Below are positions 53,570 through 63,522 of a stretch of DNA of 64,000 bases, piece after piece. The translations under genes and the position numbers were made by a program. The notes beneath the pieces were generated by a model, which worked only from the letters and a program-made list of their open reading frames with translations, was not told the origin of the DNA and made no database searches. Source of the DNA: Ruminiclostridium herbifermentans (GTDB lineage Bacteria > Bacillota > Clostridia > Acetivibrionales > DSM-1351). How positions within the stretch are numbered: the stretch's first letter is position 1; the number at the start of each line of letters is the position of its first letter. Location: assembly GCF_005473905.2 (NCBI RefSeq), contig NZ_CP061336.1, positions 434,001-498,000 on the forward strand. The letters run 5' to 3'.

Positions 53570-55003
53570 ATGAATTTTTTAGAAAAAAAATTTCAACTCA
53601 GTCAGCATGGTACAAATGTTAAAACTGAAATAGTTGCTGGTTTAACAACATTTTTTACTATGGCGTACATAATTTTTTTAAATCCATCTATTTTGGGACA
53701 AACTGGTATGCCAATGGGTGGAGTTTATGTAGCAACAATCCTTGCAGCAATAATAGGTACTTTGATTATGGGGTTGGTTGCAAATGTTCCTTATGCTCAG
53801 GCTCCTGGTATGGGTCTGAATGCATTTTTCACCTTTACAGTTGTTATTGGATTAGGGTATAGTTGGCAGCAAGCGTTAGCAATGGTATTTATTTGCGGTA
53901 TTATTAATATTGTTATCACAGTAACTCAAGTAAGAAAAATGATTATCAAAGCAATTCCTGAATCTCTTCAATTAGCTATTGGCGGTGGTATTGGACTTTT
54001 CATAGCATACATAGGATTTAAAAATGCCGGATTCCTCAAGTTTACTACTGAAGGAAAAGCTAATGCTCCTTTATTATCTATGTTTGGTACAGAACCTGAT
54101 GCTATAACTATTGTAGCAGATGGTGCAAATGTTGTGCCTGCATTTGTAAATTTTGCAGCACCTGCAGCACAGCTTGCATTGATTGGACTTGTTATAACTG
54201 CGGTTTTGATGATTCTAAAGGTTAAGGGTTCAATTCTTATTGGTATAATAGCAACTACATTGATTGGTATACCAATGGGAGTTACTGATATAAGTACATC
54301 CACTCCTTATAGTGTTACAGATATTTCTCAAACAGCATTTCAATTAGATTTTTCAGGTCTTTTCGCTGATCCTAAGTTGATTCCTATTGTTCTTGTAACT
54401 ATATTGTCTTTCACTTTATCAGATACTTTTGATACAATTGGAACATTTATCGGAACTGGCAGAAAGAGCGGCATATTTGATGACCGAGATGAAGCAGAGT
54501 TATTTTCTGGAAAAGGCTTCAAATCTAAAATGGACAAGGCTTTATTTGCCGATGCAACAGCAACTTCTATTGGTGCACTTTTAGGTACATCAAATACAAC
54601 AACGTATGTTGAAAGTGCTGCAGGTATTGGTGCGGGCGGAAAAACTGGTCTTACCTCAGTAGTAACAGCCGTACTTTTTGCTGCTTGTCTTTTGTTTGCA
54701 CCTGTAGCAGGAATTGTTCCAGCTGCAGCAACTGCTCCTGCGCTAATTATTGTAGGTATTCTAATGATGAGTTCTTTTGCTAAAATCAGATGGGATGATT
54801 TTGACGAAGCTCTTTCAGCATTTTTCACTGCAGTAGTTATGACATATGCATACAGTATTTCAAGTGGTATATCCGCAGGATTTATATTCTATGTAATAGT
54901 TAAGATATGCAAGGGCAAGGCTAAAGAGGTTCATCCTATTATGTATATAGTAACAAGCTTATTCATAATAAATTATATAGTTGCCGCAGTAATGAAATTA
55001 TAA
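53570..55003 (+). CDS. NCS2 family purine permease (AzgA/PbuG-like)
   Basis: A 477-residue membrane transporter with about 12-14 hydrophobic segments. The AzgA-like signatures are LTTFFTMAYIIFLNPSIL near the N terminus, ANVPYAQAPGMGLNAFFTFT, ESLQLAIGGGIGLFIAYIG, FTLSDTFDTIGTFIG, and the GTSNTTTYVESAAGIGAGGK segment. These belong to proton-coupled adenine/guanine/hypoxanthine permeases. Length is normal. It has a strong AGGAGGGG ribosome binding site and its own terminator. Confidence 0.93.
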   Translation: MNFLEKKFQLSQHGTNVKTEIVAGLTTFFTMAYIIFLNPSILGQTGMPMGGVYVATILAAIIGTLIMGLVANVPYAQAPGMGLNAFFTFTVVIGLGYSWQQALAMVFICGIINIVITVTQVRKMIIKAIPESLQLAIGGGIGLFIAYIGFKNAGFLKFTTEGKANAPLLSMFGTEPDAITIVADGANVVPAFVNFAAPAAQLALIGLVITAVLMILKVKGSILIGIIATTLIGIPMGVTDISTSTPYSVTDISQTAFQLDFSGLFADPKLIPIVLVTILSFTLSDTFDTIGTFIGTGRKSGIFDDRDEAELFSGKGFKSKMDKALFADATATSIGALLGTSNTTTYVESAAGIGAGGKTGLTSVVTAVLFAACLLFAPVAGIVPAAATAPALIIVGILMMSSFAKIRWDDFDEALSAFFTAVVMTYAYSISSGISAGFIFYVIVKICKGKAKEVHPIMYIVTSLFIINYIVAAVMKL

Positions 55004-55126
55004 AATTTTATGATTATTTGCGCTTTGTAAGTTTAGTTAAAGTAGTCTGCAAATTAAGCAATTACTTGCTAAATAAGTAAGAAATTTATTAATAATATGA
55101 AACTTTAAAGTAAAATAAAATAATTT

Positions 55127-55157
55127 AGGCTGGCTCAGTAGAGTCAGCCTTTTTAAA
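55127..55157 (+). terminator. Terminator after the purine permease gene
   Basis: AGGCTGGCTC and GAGTCAGCCT form a stem with a four-base loop followed by TTTTT. Confidence 0.85.
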
Positions 55158-55287
55158 TTATGGGCCTTAGTCTGTTGAGTATGTCGGAGTTTATTAACCG
55201 AGAAACGGAGACATGAGAAATAATTATTTTTGTACAAACCAGTACTATGTAGGTTTAATAGCACTATGAACGGCTAATGCATGATTG

Positions 55288-56388
55288 CTATTCCACACTA
55301 AAAAAATAATCATCTATGCTTTCCATTAAGTCGTTTGCAATTTTATCAACCTTATTAAAATCCATAGCATCTATGTAAATGCTTTCAAGTTCATCATGTA
55401 ATTTTTTTGCATTAGCAAGCTGTGTTATTCCATTGCTTACAGCTAACTTATAACGACTAATTATCGAGTCTAATTCTTCTTTATACTTTTCATCAGTTCC
55501 TGGATTAATAGCTAAAGCATATACGTCAACTATTTCATCGGATGATCTATCTGGGAAGTATTCATGAGGTGGGGTACTGTCGAATATAGCAATGTCTAAC
55601 TCTCTTACAATTACCATATCTAGACTGTTAGGGTCAAAGCCGCAGTGGTAAATTTCTACATCAAAGCCTTTTCCTTCTGCGGCTTGGGCAATTTTTTTGA
55701 GCATGGTGGATTTTCCTGAACCGGGACGCCCTTTAATGAAATATCTTTTTTCAATGCATTCAGTCAGATTCATTACAAAGTCAACAGAACCTTCTGGTGT
55801 AGCTCCACCAAAAAATCTGTTTTTTACACTGCCTTGTTTATCAGAACTTTTATCATTAAAAAATTTTGAAATTAAAGAATTTGTAATGTCATTTAATTTA
55901 TTGAAATCAATATTGTCAATATAAATCTTTTCCCACTCGTCATGAATACTTAAACCGTTTCTAAAGTGCTCATACGCACTTGCATAACATGAAGCTATTT
56001 TATTTTTTATTTTTAATATTTCATTTTTTTGTGGTGCAAGTTTTTTACTATCCCAGGCTGCTCCAAGATTTACATAATCCTCTATTGCCCCAGGTGCTTT
56101 TGGCTCAATAATATGGGGTGCTGTACCATCAACGACACCGATGCTAAGAGTTGGTATTATCACTCCATCAATAGAATGGTTATCAGAAGAACAGTGTATG
56201 TATTCTATATCGAAACCTCTATTGTACCATTCGTTGCCTATGTTTTTCATAAGAGTTGATTTGCCCGTTCCAGGTCCACCCTTTAGGATGTATAACTTAT
56301 CAAGTCCTTTGATATTATCATCGAAAAAGCTAATAAAACCACGGGCTGAATTGGCACATGCGTAATAGTTAATAATCTTTGCAGACAA
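55288..56388 (-). CDS. Tandem P-loop ATPase (PRK06851-like)
   Basis: A 366-residue protein made of two similar halves, each with a Walker A motif: GGPGTGKSTLMK (about residue 37) and GRPGSGKSTMLK (about 220), and each with a following CSSDNHSIDGVIIP or CGFDPNSLDMVIV segment and a Y-I-D-(N/A)-(I/M)-DFNK stretch at its end. This fits the family listed as PRK06851, whose role is unknown; members are found mostly in Firmicutes. Internal duplication and fusion are ancient in the family. Cytosolic. It is a single minus-strand gene. Confidence 0.8.
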   Translation of the reverse strand: MSAKIINYYACANSARGFISFFDDNIKGLDKLYILKGGPGTGKSTLMKNIGNEWYNRGFDIEYIHCSSDNHSIDGVIIPTLSIGVVDGTAPHIIEPKAPGAIEDYVNLGAAWDSKKLAPQKNEILKIKNKIASCYASAYEHFRNGLSIHDEWEKIYIDNIDFNKLNDITNSLISKFFNDKSSDKQGSVKNRFFGGATPEGSVDFVMNLTECIEKRYFIKGRPGSGKSTMLKKIAQAAEGKGFDVEIYHCGFDPNSLDMVIVRELDIAIFDSTPPHEYFPDRSSDEIVDVYALAINPGTDEKYKEELDSIISRYKLAVSNGITQLANAKKLHDELESIYIDAMDFNKVDKIANDLMESIDDYFFSVE

Positions 56389-57117
56389 AAGGATTCCACC
56401 TTCCTAAATATTTGTTCATTATATAGTTTATGCAATAAAAATAATAATGATAACATTGTTAGGCATTTCATGTGGGAATGCTATCTTAATAGACGGTATT
56501 AGTTGAGTAGTTTAACGTAGTCACAAATAGGGTTGTTGAAGCTTTTAAAGATGATTGTTTTAATGATTAATTTGCTGCATAAAGCCTGCTTAGTTATATG
56601 CCTATAATTTAATAAATAGACCCAATAAATAGTGGCTGAAAATACCTATATAAATACCATTAAAATAATAAATAAATAAAACCTGTGCTTAATTTGTAGT
56701 TAAATTGTGGCATGTATAAGTTATCATTGTTTATTGTATACAAAAATGTACATGCAACTTCTTCGATATAAAAATGTCTTTTTTTGCAAAAAACACATAT
56801 ATTGTATGTAATAAAGTACAACGCAAAATTGATAAAAATGTTTGATATAAGAGAATGTAAGGAATTTTATGAGAAATAAATTTATGTATAAATATATGTG
56901 CATGAAGCTGGGAAGTTGATAACTTGCAAAAAATACAAAAAAAATTAATAAATAATATTAAAAGAGTTGTTGAAATTTATGGTTTAGTATGGTAACATTG
57001 TTAGTGAAAAAATTAACTAAATCTATTGCTTACATAAATTGCTGAATAGTACAGTGATAATCACAAATACTACTCATTGATAGCAGTATATTTATATAAA
57101 TTGAAGGGAGAATAATA
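56389..57117. other. Long regulatory spacer before pckG
   Basis: About 730 bases without a gene. A promoter-like pair for pckG is described separately; TTGTATACAAAAATGTACATGCAAC at 56736-56760 contains short palindromes that might be an operator. Confidence 0.4.
56970..56998 (+). promoter_or_regulatory. Probable promoter of pckG
   Basis: TTGAAA (56970-56975), 17-base spacer, TAACAT (56993-56998). It would give a 5' leader of about 110 bases. Confidence 0.5.
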
Positions 57118-58908
57118 ATGACTACAAATGTAAAATTGCAAGCGTGGGTTAAAGAAATGGCTGACATGTGTCAACCAGATCAAATTTATTGGTGTGATGG
57201 TTCTCAAGAAGAGAATGACCGTTTAATACAGGAATTGGTTGATGCGGGATTAGCTAAACCATTAAACCCTGAGAAGCGTCCTGGATGTTATGCTTTTAAC
57301 AGTGATCCTTCAGACGTTGCTCGTGTTGAAGACAGAACATATATTGCTTCAAAGACTAAAGAAGCAGCAGGACCAACTAACAACTGGATTAATCCAGATG
57401 AATTGAAAGAAACAATGAAGGGTCTTTACAAAGGCTGTATGAAGGGTAGAACAATGTATGTTATACCATTCTCAATGGGACCAATAGGATCAGAAATATC
57501 AAAAATAGGTGTTGAACTTACTGATAGCGCATACGTTGTAATCAACATGCGTATAATGACTCGTATTGGTACTAAAGTTTTAGAGGCTCTTGGTGATGGA
57601 GATTTTGTTCCATGTTTACATTCTGTAGGAGCTCCTTTAGCTGAAGGCGAAAAAGATACAAAATGGCCATGTGCTCCAATCGAAAAGAAATACATCAGTC
57701 ACTTCCCAGAAGAAAGAACTATATGGTCATATGGTTCAGGATACGGCGGAAATGCATTATTAGGTAAAAAATGTTTTGCTCTTCGTATAGCATCAGCTAT
57801 AGCTCGTGATGAGGGATGGTTAGCTGAACATATGCTTATTCTAAAAATAACTAGCCCTAAGGGTGACGTTAAATATATCTGTGGTGCTTTCCCAAGTGCT
57901 TGCGGAAAGACTAACCTTGCAATGCTTGTTCCAACAATTCCAGGTTGGAAGGTTGAAACTATCGGTGATGATATCGCTTGGATGAAGTATGGTAAAGATG
58001 GCAGATTGTATGCTATCAACCCAGAGGCTGGTTTCTTCGGAGTTGCTCCAGGTACATCATTAGATTCAAACCCAAATGCTATGCACAGTATTGAAAAGAA
58101 TACTATATTCACAAATGTTGGTATTACAGATGACAAAGATGTATGGTGGGAAGGTATCGGATACGATGCTCCAGATCATCTCATTGACTGGAAAAACAAC
58201 GATTGGACTCCAGCATCAGGAACTCCTGCTGCTCATCCAAATGCTCGTTTTACAGCCCCAGCTTCACAGTGTCCTGTTATAGCTCCTGAGTGGGAAGATC
58301 CTGCTGGTGTTCCTATATCAGCTATATTGATAGGAGGACGTCGTCCAAGTACTATTCCTTTGGTACATGAAAGCTTTGATTGGAAACATGGTGTATTTAT
58401 GGGTTCAATCATGGGTTCAGAAATAACAGCTGCTGCTATCTCTGACAAGATTGGTCAAGTTCGTCGTGACCCATTCGCGATGTTACCATTTATCGGTTAC
58501 AATGTAGGTGATTACTTACAACACTGGTTGGATGTTGGAGCTGCTTCAACTGAAGACAAATTACCAAAAATATTCTATGTAAACTGGTTCCGTAAGGATA
58601 AAGATGGTAAATGGTTATGGCCAGGTTACGGTGAAAACAGCCGTGTTCTTAAGTGGATTTGCGAGAGAGTATCAGGAGAAGGAAAAGCAGTTAAAACTCC
58701 TATCGGATACATGCCAACTGCAGATGCTATTGATACTGAAGGTCTTAACGTATCAGCTGAAGATATGGCTGAACTTCTCAAAGTTAACAAAGAAGAATGG
58801 CTAAAAGAAGTTGAATCAATAAAGGCTCACTATGACAACTATGGTTGCATGCCACAAGAATTAAAGAATCAACTTGCAGCTCTTGAAGAAAGATTAAAAG
58901 CAGAATAA
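57118..58908 (+). CDS. pckG: Phosphoenolpyruvate carboxykinase (GTP)
   Basis: A 596-residue GTP-dependent PEP carboxykinase, interconverting oxaloacetate and PEP. Landmarks are [24 protein letters not shown] (P-loop-like kinase motif with the reactive Cys, about residues 255-270), IGDDIAWM (metal-binding), FGVAPGTS and [14 protein letters not shown]. Length is that of the GTP-type family. In cellulolytic clostridia the GTP enzyme works in the glycolytic direction of the malate shunt or as a PEP-oxaloacetate link; this is general knowledge. Codon choice (many GCT, GGT, CGT, AAC) differs from neighbouring genes and suggests high expression. Ribosome binding site GAAGGGAG. Confidence 0.96.
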   Translation: MTTNVKLQAWVKEMADMCQPDQIYWCDGSQEENDRLIQELVDAGLAKPLNPEKRPGCYAFNSDPSDVARVEDRTYIASKTKEAAGPTNNWINPDELKETMKGLYKGCMKGRTMYVIPFSMGPIGSEISKIGVELTDSAYVVINMRIMTRIGTKVLEALGDGDFVPCLHSVGAPLAEGEKDTKWPCAPIEKKYISHFPEERTIWSYGSGYGGNALLGKKCFALRIASAIARDEGWLAEHMLILKITSPKGDVKYICGAFPSACGKTNLAMLVPTIPGWKVETIGDDIAWMKYGKDGRLYAINPEAGFFGVAPGTSLDSNPNAMHSIEKNTIFTNVGITDDKDVWWEGIGYDAPDHLIDWKNNDWTPASGTPAAHPNARFTAPASQCPVIAPEWEDPAGVPISAILIGGRRPSTIPLVHESFDWKHGVFMGSIMGSEITAAAISDKIGQVRRDPFAMLPFIGYNVGDYLQHWLDVGAASTEDKLPKIFYVNWFRKDKDGKWLWPGYGENSRVLKWICERVSGEGKAVKTPIGYMPTADAIDTEGLNVSAEDMAELLKVNKEEWLKEVESIKAHYDNYGCMPQELKNQLAALEERLKAE

Positions 58909-58952
58909 TATTAATGTGCCTATTTAATTAGGTGCTATCATAGAACTATATG

Positions 58953-59012
58953 AACTGACCCCCATAAGTTAGAACTGAGAGAGAATCTAACTTGTGGGTG
59001 GTCAGTTTTTGG
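58953..59012 (+). terminator. Terminator after pckG, resembling fused IS ends
   Basis: AACTGACCCCCATAAGTTAGA and TCTAACTTGTGGGTGGTCAGTT form a long stem around 12 bases and are followed by TTTGG. The arm starting TGAACTGACCCCCATAAGTT resembles the terminal repeats of IS3-type elements, so this terminator may have grown out of an abortive insertion. Confidence 0.7.
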
Positions 59013-59567
59013 TTATATGCACAAATCTCCCACAAATAAGCCGGAATGAGCCATAAGGCTTTACTTAAAATATGGCTCTAAGTCAATAGTTAGGGTGGTC
59101 TGTAAACTAAAATTTTTTGGTTATGTGTCAATAGCTGGAGAATTGGTTGCGTATATTAGATTTCTGCCGTTTTGCATCGAGTACTGTTCTATATCAATAG
59201 ATAGGACGCTATATTTATATTTTATTTGAGAACCAACTGCTTAAAATATGATTGATGCTCTGCCTGTTTGAGTATGTAGAATTCTCAGTCAGAAGCTATC
59301 AAAGTTCCGATACCCATATGAAATACGCTTAATAACCTTGTGTTTATTAATATTGGTTTTTTGTCAATAGTTGTGATAAAACTGCAAACAGAATTTTTGA
59401 GGGACGGCCGCTTTTGGCGGTTTCCTTTATGTTGACAACGACTAAAGAATGGCTATAGAATAGTAACAAAAATAATTGTACTCAATAACAATAAAATAGG
59501 TAACAATTAAATAATTAACAATAAAGTAATGCTGCATTAATAAATTACAGAAAGAGGATATTCAAAC
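59013..59567. other. Intergenic region with degenerate short repeats
   Basis: About 550 bases without a gene. TCAATAG occurs four times (near 59085, 59128, 59203 and 59371), and the stretch GGGTGGTCAGTTTTTGGTT at 58996 recurs in weaker form near 59093-59122. It reads like worn mobile-element DNA, but I cannot name the element. Confidence 0.4.
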
Positions 59568-60320
59568 ATGAAGGCATTAATAACAGGAGCTAGTTCGGGA
59601 ATAGGGCGTGATATTTCCATAATATTAAGTAAAAAAGGTTACGATTTAATTTTAGTAGCACGCAGACAAGAAAGATTAGAAGAACTTAAATCCACATTGG
59701 ATACAGAAGTTCAGACAATTTGCCTTGACTTGTCTAAAGAAGAATCCTGTTTTGAGCTATATGATCAAGTTAAAAATGAAGATATAGATGTTTTGATAAA
59801 CAATGCAGGTTTTGGTATATTTGGGATATTTGATAGTATTGATATACAAGATGAGTTAAGATTGATTGATACGAATATAAAGGCTGTTCATATTTTGACT
59901 AAGCTATTTTTAGTGGATTTTAAAAGAAAAAATTCAGGTTATATTTTAAACGTTGCATCATCAGCAGGTTTTTTGCCGGGACCATTGCTGTCTAGCTATT
60001 ATGCATCTAAGGCATATGTGCTTAGGCTAACACAAGCTATTTATGAGGAGCTTCGCAGAGAAGGAAGCAGTGTATATGTGGGTTCACTATGTCCTGGACC
60101 TGTTGATACAGAATTTAATCAAACAGCAAATGTTAAAATGAGCCTAAAAGGATTGACAAGCCAATACGTTGCAGAATATGCAATAAAGCAAATGTTCAAA
60201 AGAAAATTAACAATTATTCCAGGCAAGAAAATGAAGTTGGCAGTCTTTTTTCAAAAATTTTTACCAGAAAAATTATTGCTAAAAATATCATATCACATGC
60301 AAAAGAAAAAGGAAGGTTAA
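59568..60320 (+). CDS. Short-chain dehydrogenase/reductase
   Basis: A 250-residue classical SDR. The cofactor site is TGASSGIGRDI (residues 6-16), followed by ARRQERLEEL (an Arg after the second strand suggests NADP), NNAGFG, the Ser of NVASSAG, and the catalytic pair in SYYASKAY (Tyr and Lys). It is nearest to the DltE/YqjQ-like SDRs of broad specificity; the substrate is unknown. Ribosome binding site AGAGGA. Single gene. Confidence 0.9.
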   Translation: MKALITGASSGIGRDISIILSKKGYDLILVARRQERLEELKSTLDTEVQTICLDLSKEESCFELYDQVKNEDIDVLINNAGFGIFGIFDSIDIQDELRLIDTNIKAVHILTKLFLVDFKRKNSGYILNVASSAGFLPGPLLSSYYASKAYVLRLTQAIYEELRREGSSVYVGSLCPGPVDTEFNQTANVKMSLKGLTSQYVAEYAIKQMFKRKLTIIPGKKMKLAVFFQKFLPEKLLLKISYHMQKKKEG

Positions 60321-60589
60321 AGGATAAATTTGATAATTATTTCTTAAAAGACAGATTATAATAGAGTGATATAGTTGTATGAATTATATGGTAATAATTG
60401 CTATTTGAATGATTTATACGAAATCCTTTAAAAAGTAAGTATAAATTTTATTAATTTTTTATAAACTTTTCTTAATTATTGATTTAATATCTTAATAAAA
60501 TCTAATTTAATTATTAAATAAAAATAATTATATCTAGTGATTAGTCTCAAATATTCTAAACTATAATAATCGACAAAATAATATATATA
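60321..60589. other. Intergenic region before chemotaxis remnants
   Basis: About 270 very AT-rich bases, no gene seen. Confidence 0.4.
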
Positions 60590-60618
60590 TTGACAAAAAT
60601 CGAGGAATAATGCATAAT
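60590..60618 (+). promoter_or_regulatory. Promoter upstream of the rearranged chemotaxis gene
   Basis: TTGACA (60590-60595), 17-base spacer, CATAAT (60613-60618). It points into the CheA fragment and the inverted segment, and was probably the promoter of the intact receptor gene. Confidence 0.55.
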
Positions 60619-60620
60619 TT

Positions 60621-60742
60621 CATTATTGACAGAATTTATTCGCAAGTTTAAAAAATCAAAAGACCTTGCTGGCTGTACACTTTTGGGAGACGGAAGTATC
60701 AGTTTGATTCTCGATAGTTCAAGATTATTGGAACTAATAGAA
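60621..60742 (+). pseudogene. CheA 3' fragment
   Basis: The frame LTEFIRKFKKSKDLAGCTLL continuing as GDGSISLILDSSRLLELIE matches the end of the CheA regulatory (CheW-like) domain, with its G-x-x-LGDG-x-x-x-LILD signature. Nothing of CheA lies upstream, so this is a displaced 3' fragment. It ends where inverted receptor sequence begins. Confidence 0.6.
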
Positions 60743-60945
60743 CATTTACACGAATACGCTGGTACTGTGTACCAATATAAGCCAAATCACCAAGTGGCTT
60801 TGTGTTTTGCTCATACAGTCCTTTACCAGCATTATTAATAGTACTAATTTTTGATATACCATATATTCCTAAAGCTCCAGCAATTATTGCAACTATTAAA
60901 AAGCTTATTAAGAGTTTTGTAGCAATCTTTAGATTATTACATATA
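60741..60945 (-). pseudogene. Inverted 5' part of methyl-accepting chemotaxis gene
   Basis: Read on the minus strand, this segment gives [20 protein letters not shown], then GALGIYGISKISTINNAGKG and LYEQNTKPLGDLAYIGTQYQ followed by RIRVN: the first membrane helix and first helix of a 4HB-type receptor domain. The rest of the receptor lies on the plus strand from 60948. No start codon remains at its 5' end and about 15-20 residues between the two parts are missing. Confidence 0.75.
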
Positions 60946-60947
60946 CC

Positions 60948-62531
60948 GATAAAATAGATTCTTATTATACTGACATTGATAATTATATTGCGGAATTTAT
61001 TAAAGATGGGATTACAAATGAGGATGAAAAGGCCAAGATAAATAATCTCAAAGCACTAATTGAACAAGAAAGACCATTAAATGATAAAGTTGTAAAATTG
61101 GCATTGGCAGGTCAGAGTGAACAAGCATTAGATATCTTGAATGATGAAATTAGGCCTATTGGTGTAGAAGTTGCAAAACAAATAAGTGAACTTTTAGATT
61201 ATAATGTTGCAGTTGCTACAGAAACAGCAATTAGTAATAGTGAACAAGCACAAAGATCGACTATAGTAATGATGTTACTTGTAATCATGGCTATCCTTTT
61301 ATCAATTTTACTTGGAATCTTTATATCAAGAATAATTAGTAATCCTATTAAAAAAATAACATCGGCTGCTGAGAGATTGGCTTTAGGAGATATAAATATT
61401 ACAAAAACAGTATATCAAAAGGATGAAATAGGTCAGCTTGCAGAATCTATGCATAAGATGGCGAATACCATTCGTGAACAGGCTTTAGTAGCTGAAAGGA
61501 TAGCTGATGGTGACCTAACTGTTGAAGTTAATATAAAATCAGAAGATGACCTTCTTGGAAAGAAGTTAGCTCAGATGGTACAGAGTAATAATGAAGTTTT
61601 ATCTAACATAGCTTATGCCGCAGATCAGGTTGCTGCTGGTTCAAAACAGATATCCGACTCTAGTATTGCTCTATCACAAGGTGCTACTGAGCAGGCAAGT
61701 TCCGTAGAGGAATTGACTGCTTCTCTTGAAGAAATATCGTCACAAACTAAACTAAACGCTGAAAATGCAAATCAGGCAAACGAACTTGCCGAAATAGCTA
61801 AGTTAAATGCTATACAGGGTAATTCTCATATGAATAGTATGCTAAAAGCGATGGAAGATATAAACGAGTCTTCTTCAAACATCTCAAAGATAATAAAAGT
61901 TATTGATGATATTGCTTTCCAGACCAACATGCTTGCACTAAACGCTGCAGTTGAAGCTGCAAGGGCAGGACAGCATGGAAAGGGTTTTGCTGTAGTAGCA
62001 GAGGAAGTTAAAAATCTTGCAGCACGTTCTGCAAATGCTGCTAAAGAGACTACAGATATGATTGAGAGCTCCATCAAAAAGTCTGAAGAAGGAACAAAAA
62101 TTGCGAAAGAGACTGCGGAAGCTCTTGATAAAATTGTTAATGAAATTGAAAAAGTGGCCAATATAGTAAATGACATTAATATTGCTTCAAATGAGCAGGC
62201 TCTTGGTATAGAACAGATTAATCAGGGAATTATGCAGGTATCACAAGTTGTACAGACTAACTCAGCGACTTCTGAGGAAAGTGCGGCAGCTAGTGAAGAA
62301 CTTTCAAGTCAAGCTTCAGCTATGCAAAGCATGGTTGCCAAATTCAAACTAAAGAATAACACAAAAAATTATGCAAAGTTTGATGACTTGAGTCCTGAAG
62401 TATTAAAAATGTTAGATGATATGTCAGGGAAACGAAAAGCAAGTATAGGTGAATCAAACGATAATATTGAAGAGAAAGTAACTAAAAATACAAAAATTGT
62501 ATTAAGTGATAATGAGTTTGGAAAATATTAA
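60948..62531 (+). pseudogene. Methyl-accepting chemotaxis protein lacking its N terminus
   Basis: An open frame of 527 codons begins [20 protein letters not shown] within the 4HB ligand-binding domain, then has the second membrane helix ([20 protein letters not shown]), HAMP domain ([18 protein letters not shown]), and a full signalling domain with the hairpin tip [20 protein letters not shown]. The first membrane helix and start are missing and lie inverted next to it. A protein started at an inner TTG (for example 61098) would have one membrane helix only. The C terminus is complete. It is followed by CheR and CheB genes, so a CheR/CheB-modified receptor belonged to this operon. Confidence 0.8.
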
Positions 62532-62667
62532 AAAGGTTTGTATATAGGAACTGTTATAATATTATTTTGCTTTAGAATATTGAACCAATATTTTAAAGCA
62601 ATCATACCATAATCTTTGGTAAATACTATTATAATAGTTCCTCCCTTTTGAAGGGGGTGTGTGGTAA

Positions 62668-63483
62668 TTGCTAACAATTACAGATAAGGAATTTAAGCAG
62701 TTAGCAGCTTATATTAAGGAAAACTATGGTATAAATTTAAGAGAAGAGAAAAAAGCTTTAGTGTCAGGAAGACTTCAAAATGTGCTTACTAATAATAATT
62801 TTAGCAATTACTCTGATTATGTTAAGTACATACTTGAAGATAAAACTGGGACTGCAGCAGCTACATTGGTTAATAAAATAACTACTAATCTTACTTTTTT
62901 TATGAGAGAAGCTGATCATTTTTCATATTTTAAGGCTAAGGTTCTTCCCTACATTAAAACTACAGGAAAAGATAAGGATATTAGGATATGGAGTGCAGGT
63001 TGTTCCTCGGGTGAAGAACCTTATACACTGGCGATGCTTATAGATGAGTTTTTTGGAAAAGAAAAAGCCCTCTGGGATTCTAAAATATTGGCTACTGATA
63101 TTTCGGATAAAGTGCTTGATATTGCAAAAAAAGGAATATACAGCAATGAAGGGATTGAAAGGCTCCCTTCTTCATGGAAGTTTAATTACTTTTATAAAAT
63201 TGACAATGAAAGGTTTGCCCTTTTAGATAGAATAAAAAAAGAAGTAATATTTAGAAAATTTAATCTTATGGATGAAATTTTTCCTTTCAAGCGAAAGTTT
63301 CAAGTGATATTCTGTAGGAATGTAATGATCTATTTTGATGAACAAACAAAGCGTAGGTTAGTTGATAAATTTTATGATTCAATGGAATATGGAGGTTTTT
63401 TATTCATAGGACATTCAGAATCTCTTAATCGACAAGAGACAAGGTTCAAATATGTAATGCCTGCAATTTATAGAAAGGAATAA
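62668..63483 (+). CDS. cheR: Chemotaxis protein methyltransferase CheR
   Basis: A 271-residue S-adenosylmethionine-dependent methyltransferase that methylates glutamates of chemoreceptors. It has the N-terminal helical CheR domain (KEFKQLAAYIKENYGINLRE), the SAM-binding IRIWSAGCSSGEEPYTLAM (about residues 105-123), ILATDISDKVLDIAKKGIY, and FQVIFCRNVMIYFDEQTKRR. Length is normal. TTG start after GAAGGGGGTG. Next to cheB, its usual functional opposite. Confidence 0.95.
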   Translation: MLTITDKEFKQLAAYIKENYGINLREEKKALVSGRLQNVLTNNNFSNYSDYVKYILEDKTGTAAATLVNKITTNLTFFMREADHFSYFKAKVLPYIKTTGKDKDIRIWSAGCSSGEEPYTLAMLIDEFFGKEKALWDSKILATDISDKVLDIAKKGIYSNEGIERLPSSWKFNYFYKIDNERFALLDRIKKEVIFRKFNLMDEIFPFKRKFQVIFCRNVMIYFDEQTKRRLVDKFYDSMEYGGFLFIGHSESLNRQETRFKYVMPAIYRKE

Positions 63484-63522
63484 TGAAAATAAAATATCTA
63501 AATTGGTTACGGAGGTAATCAA

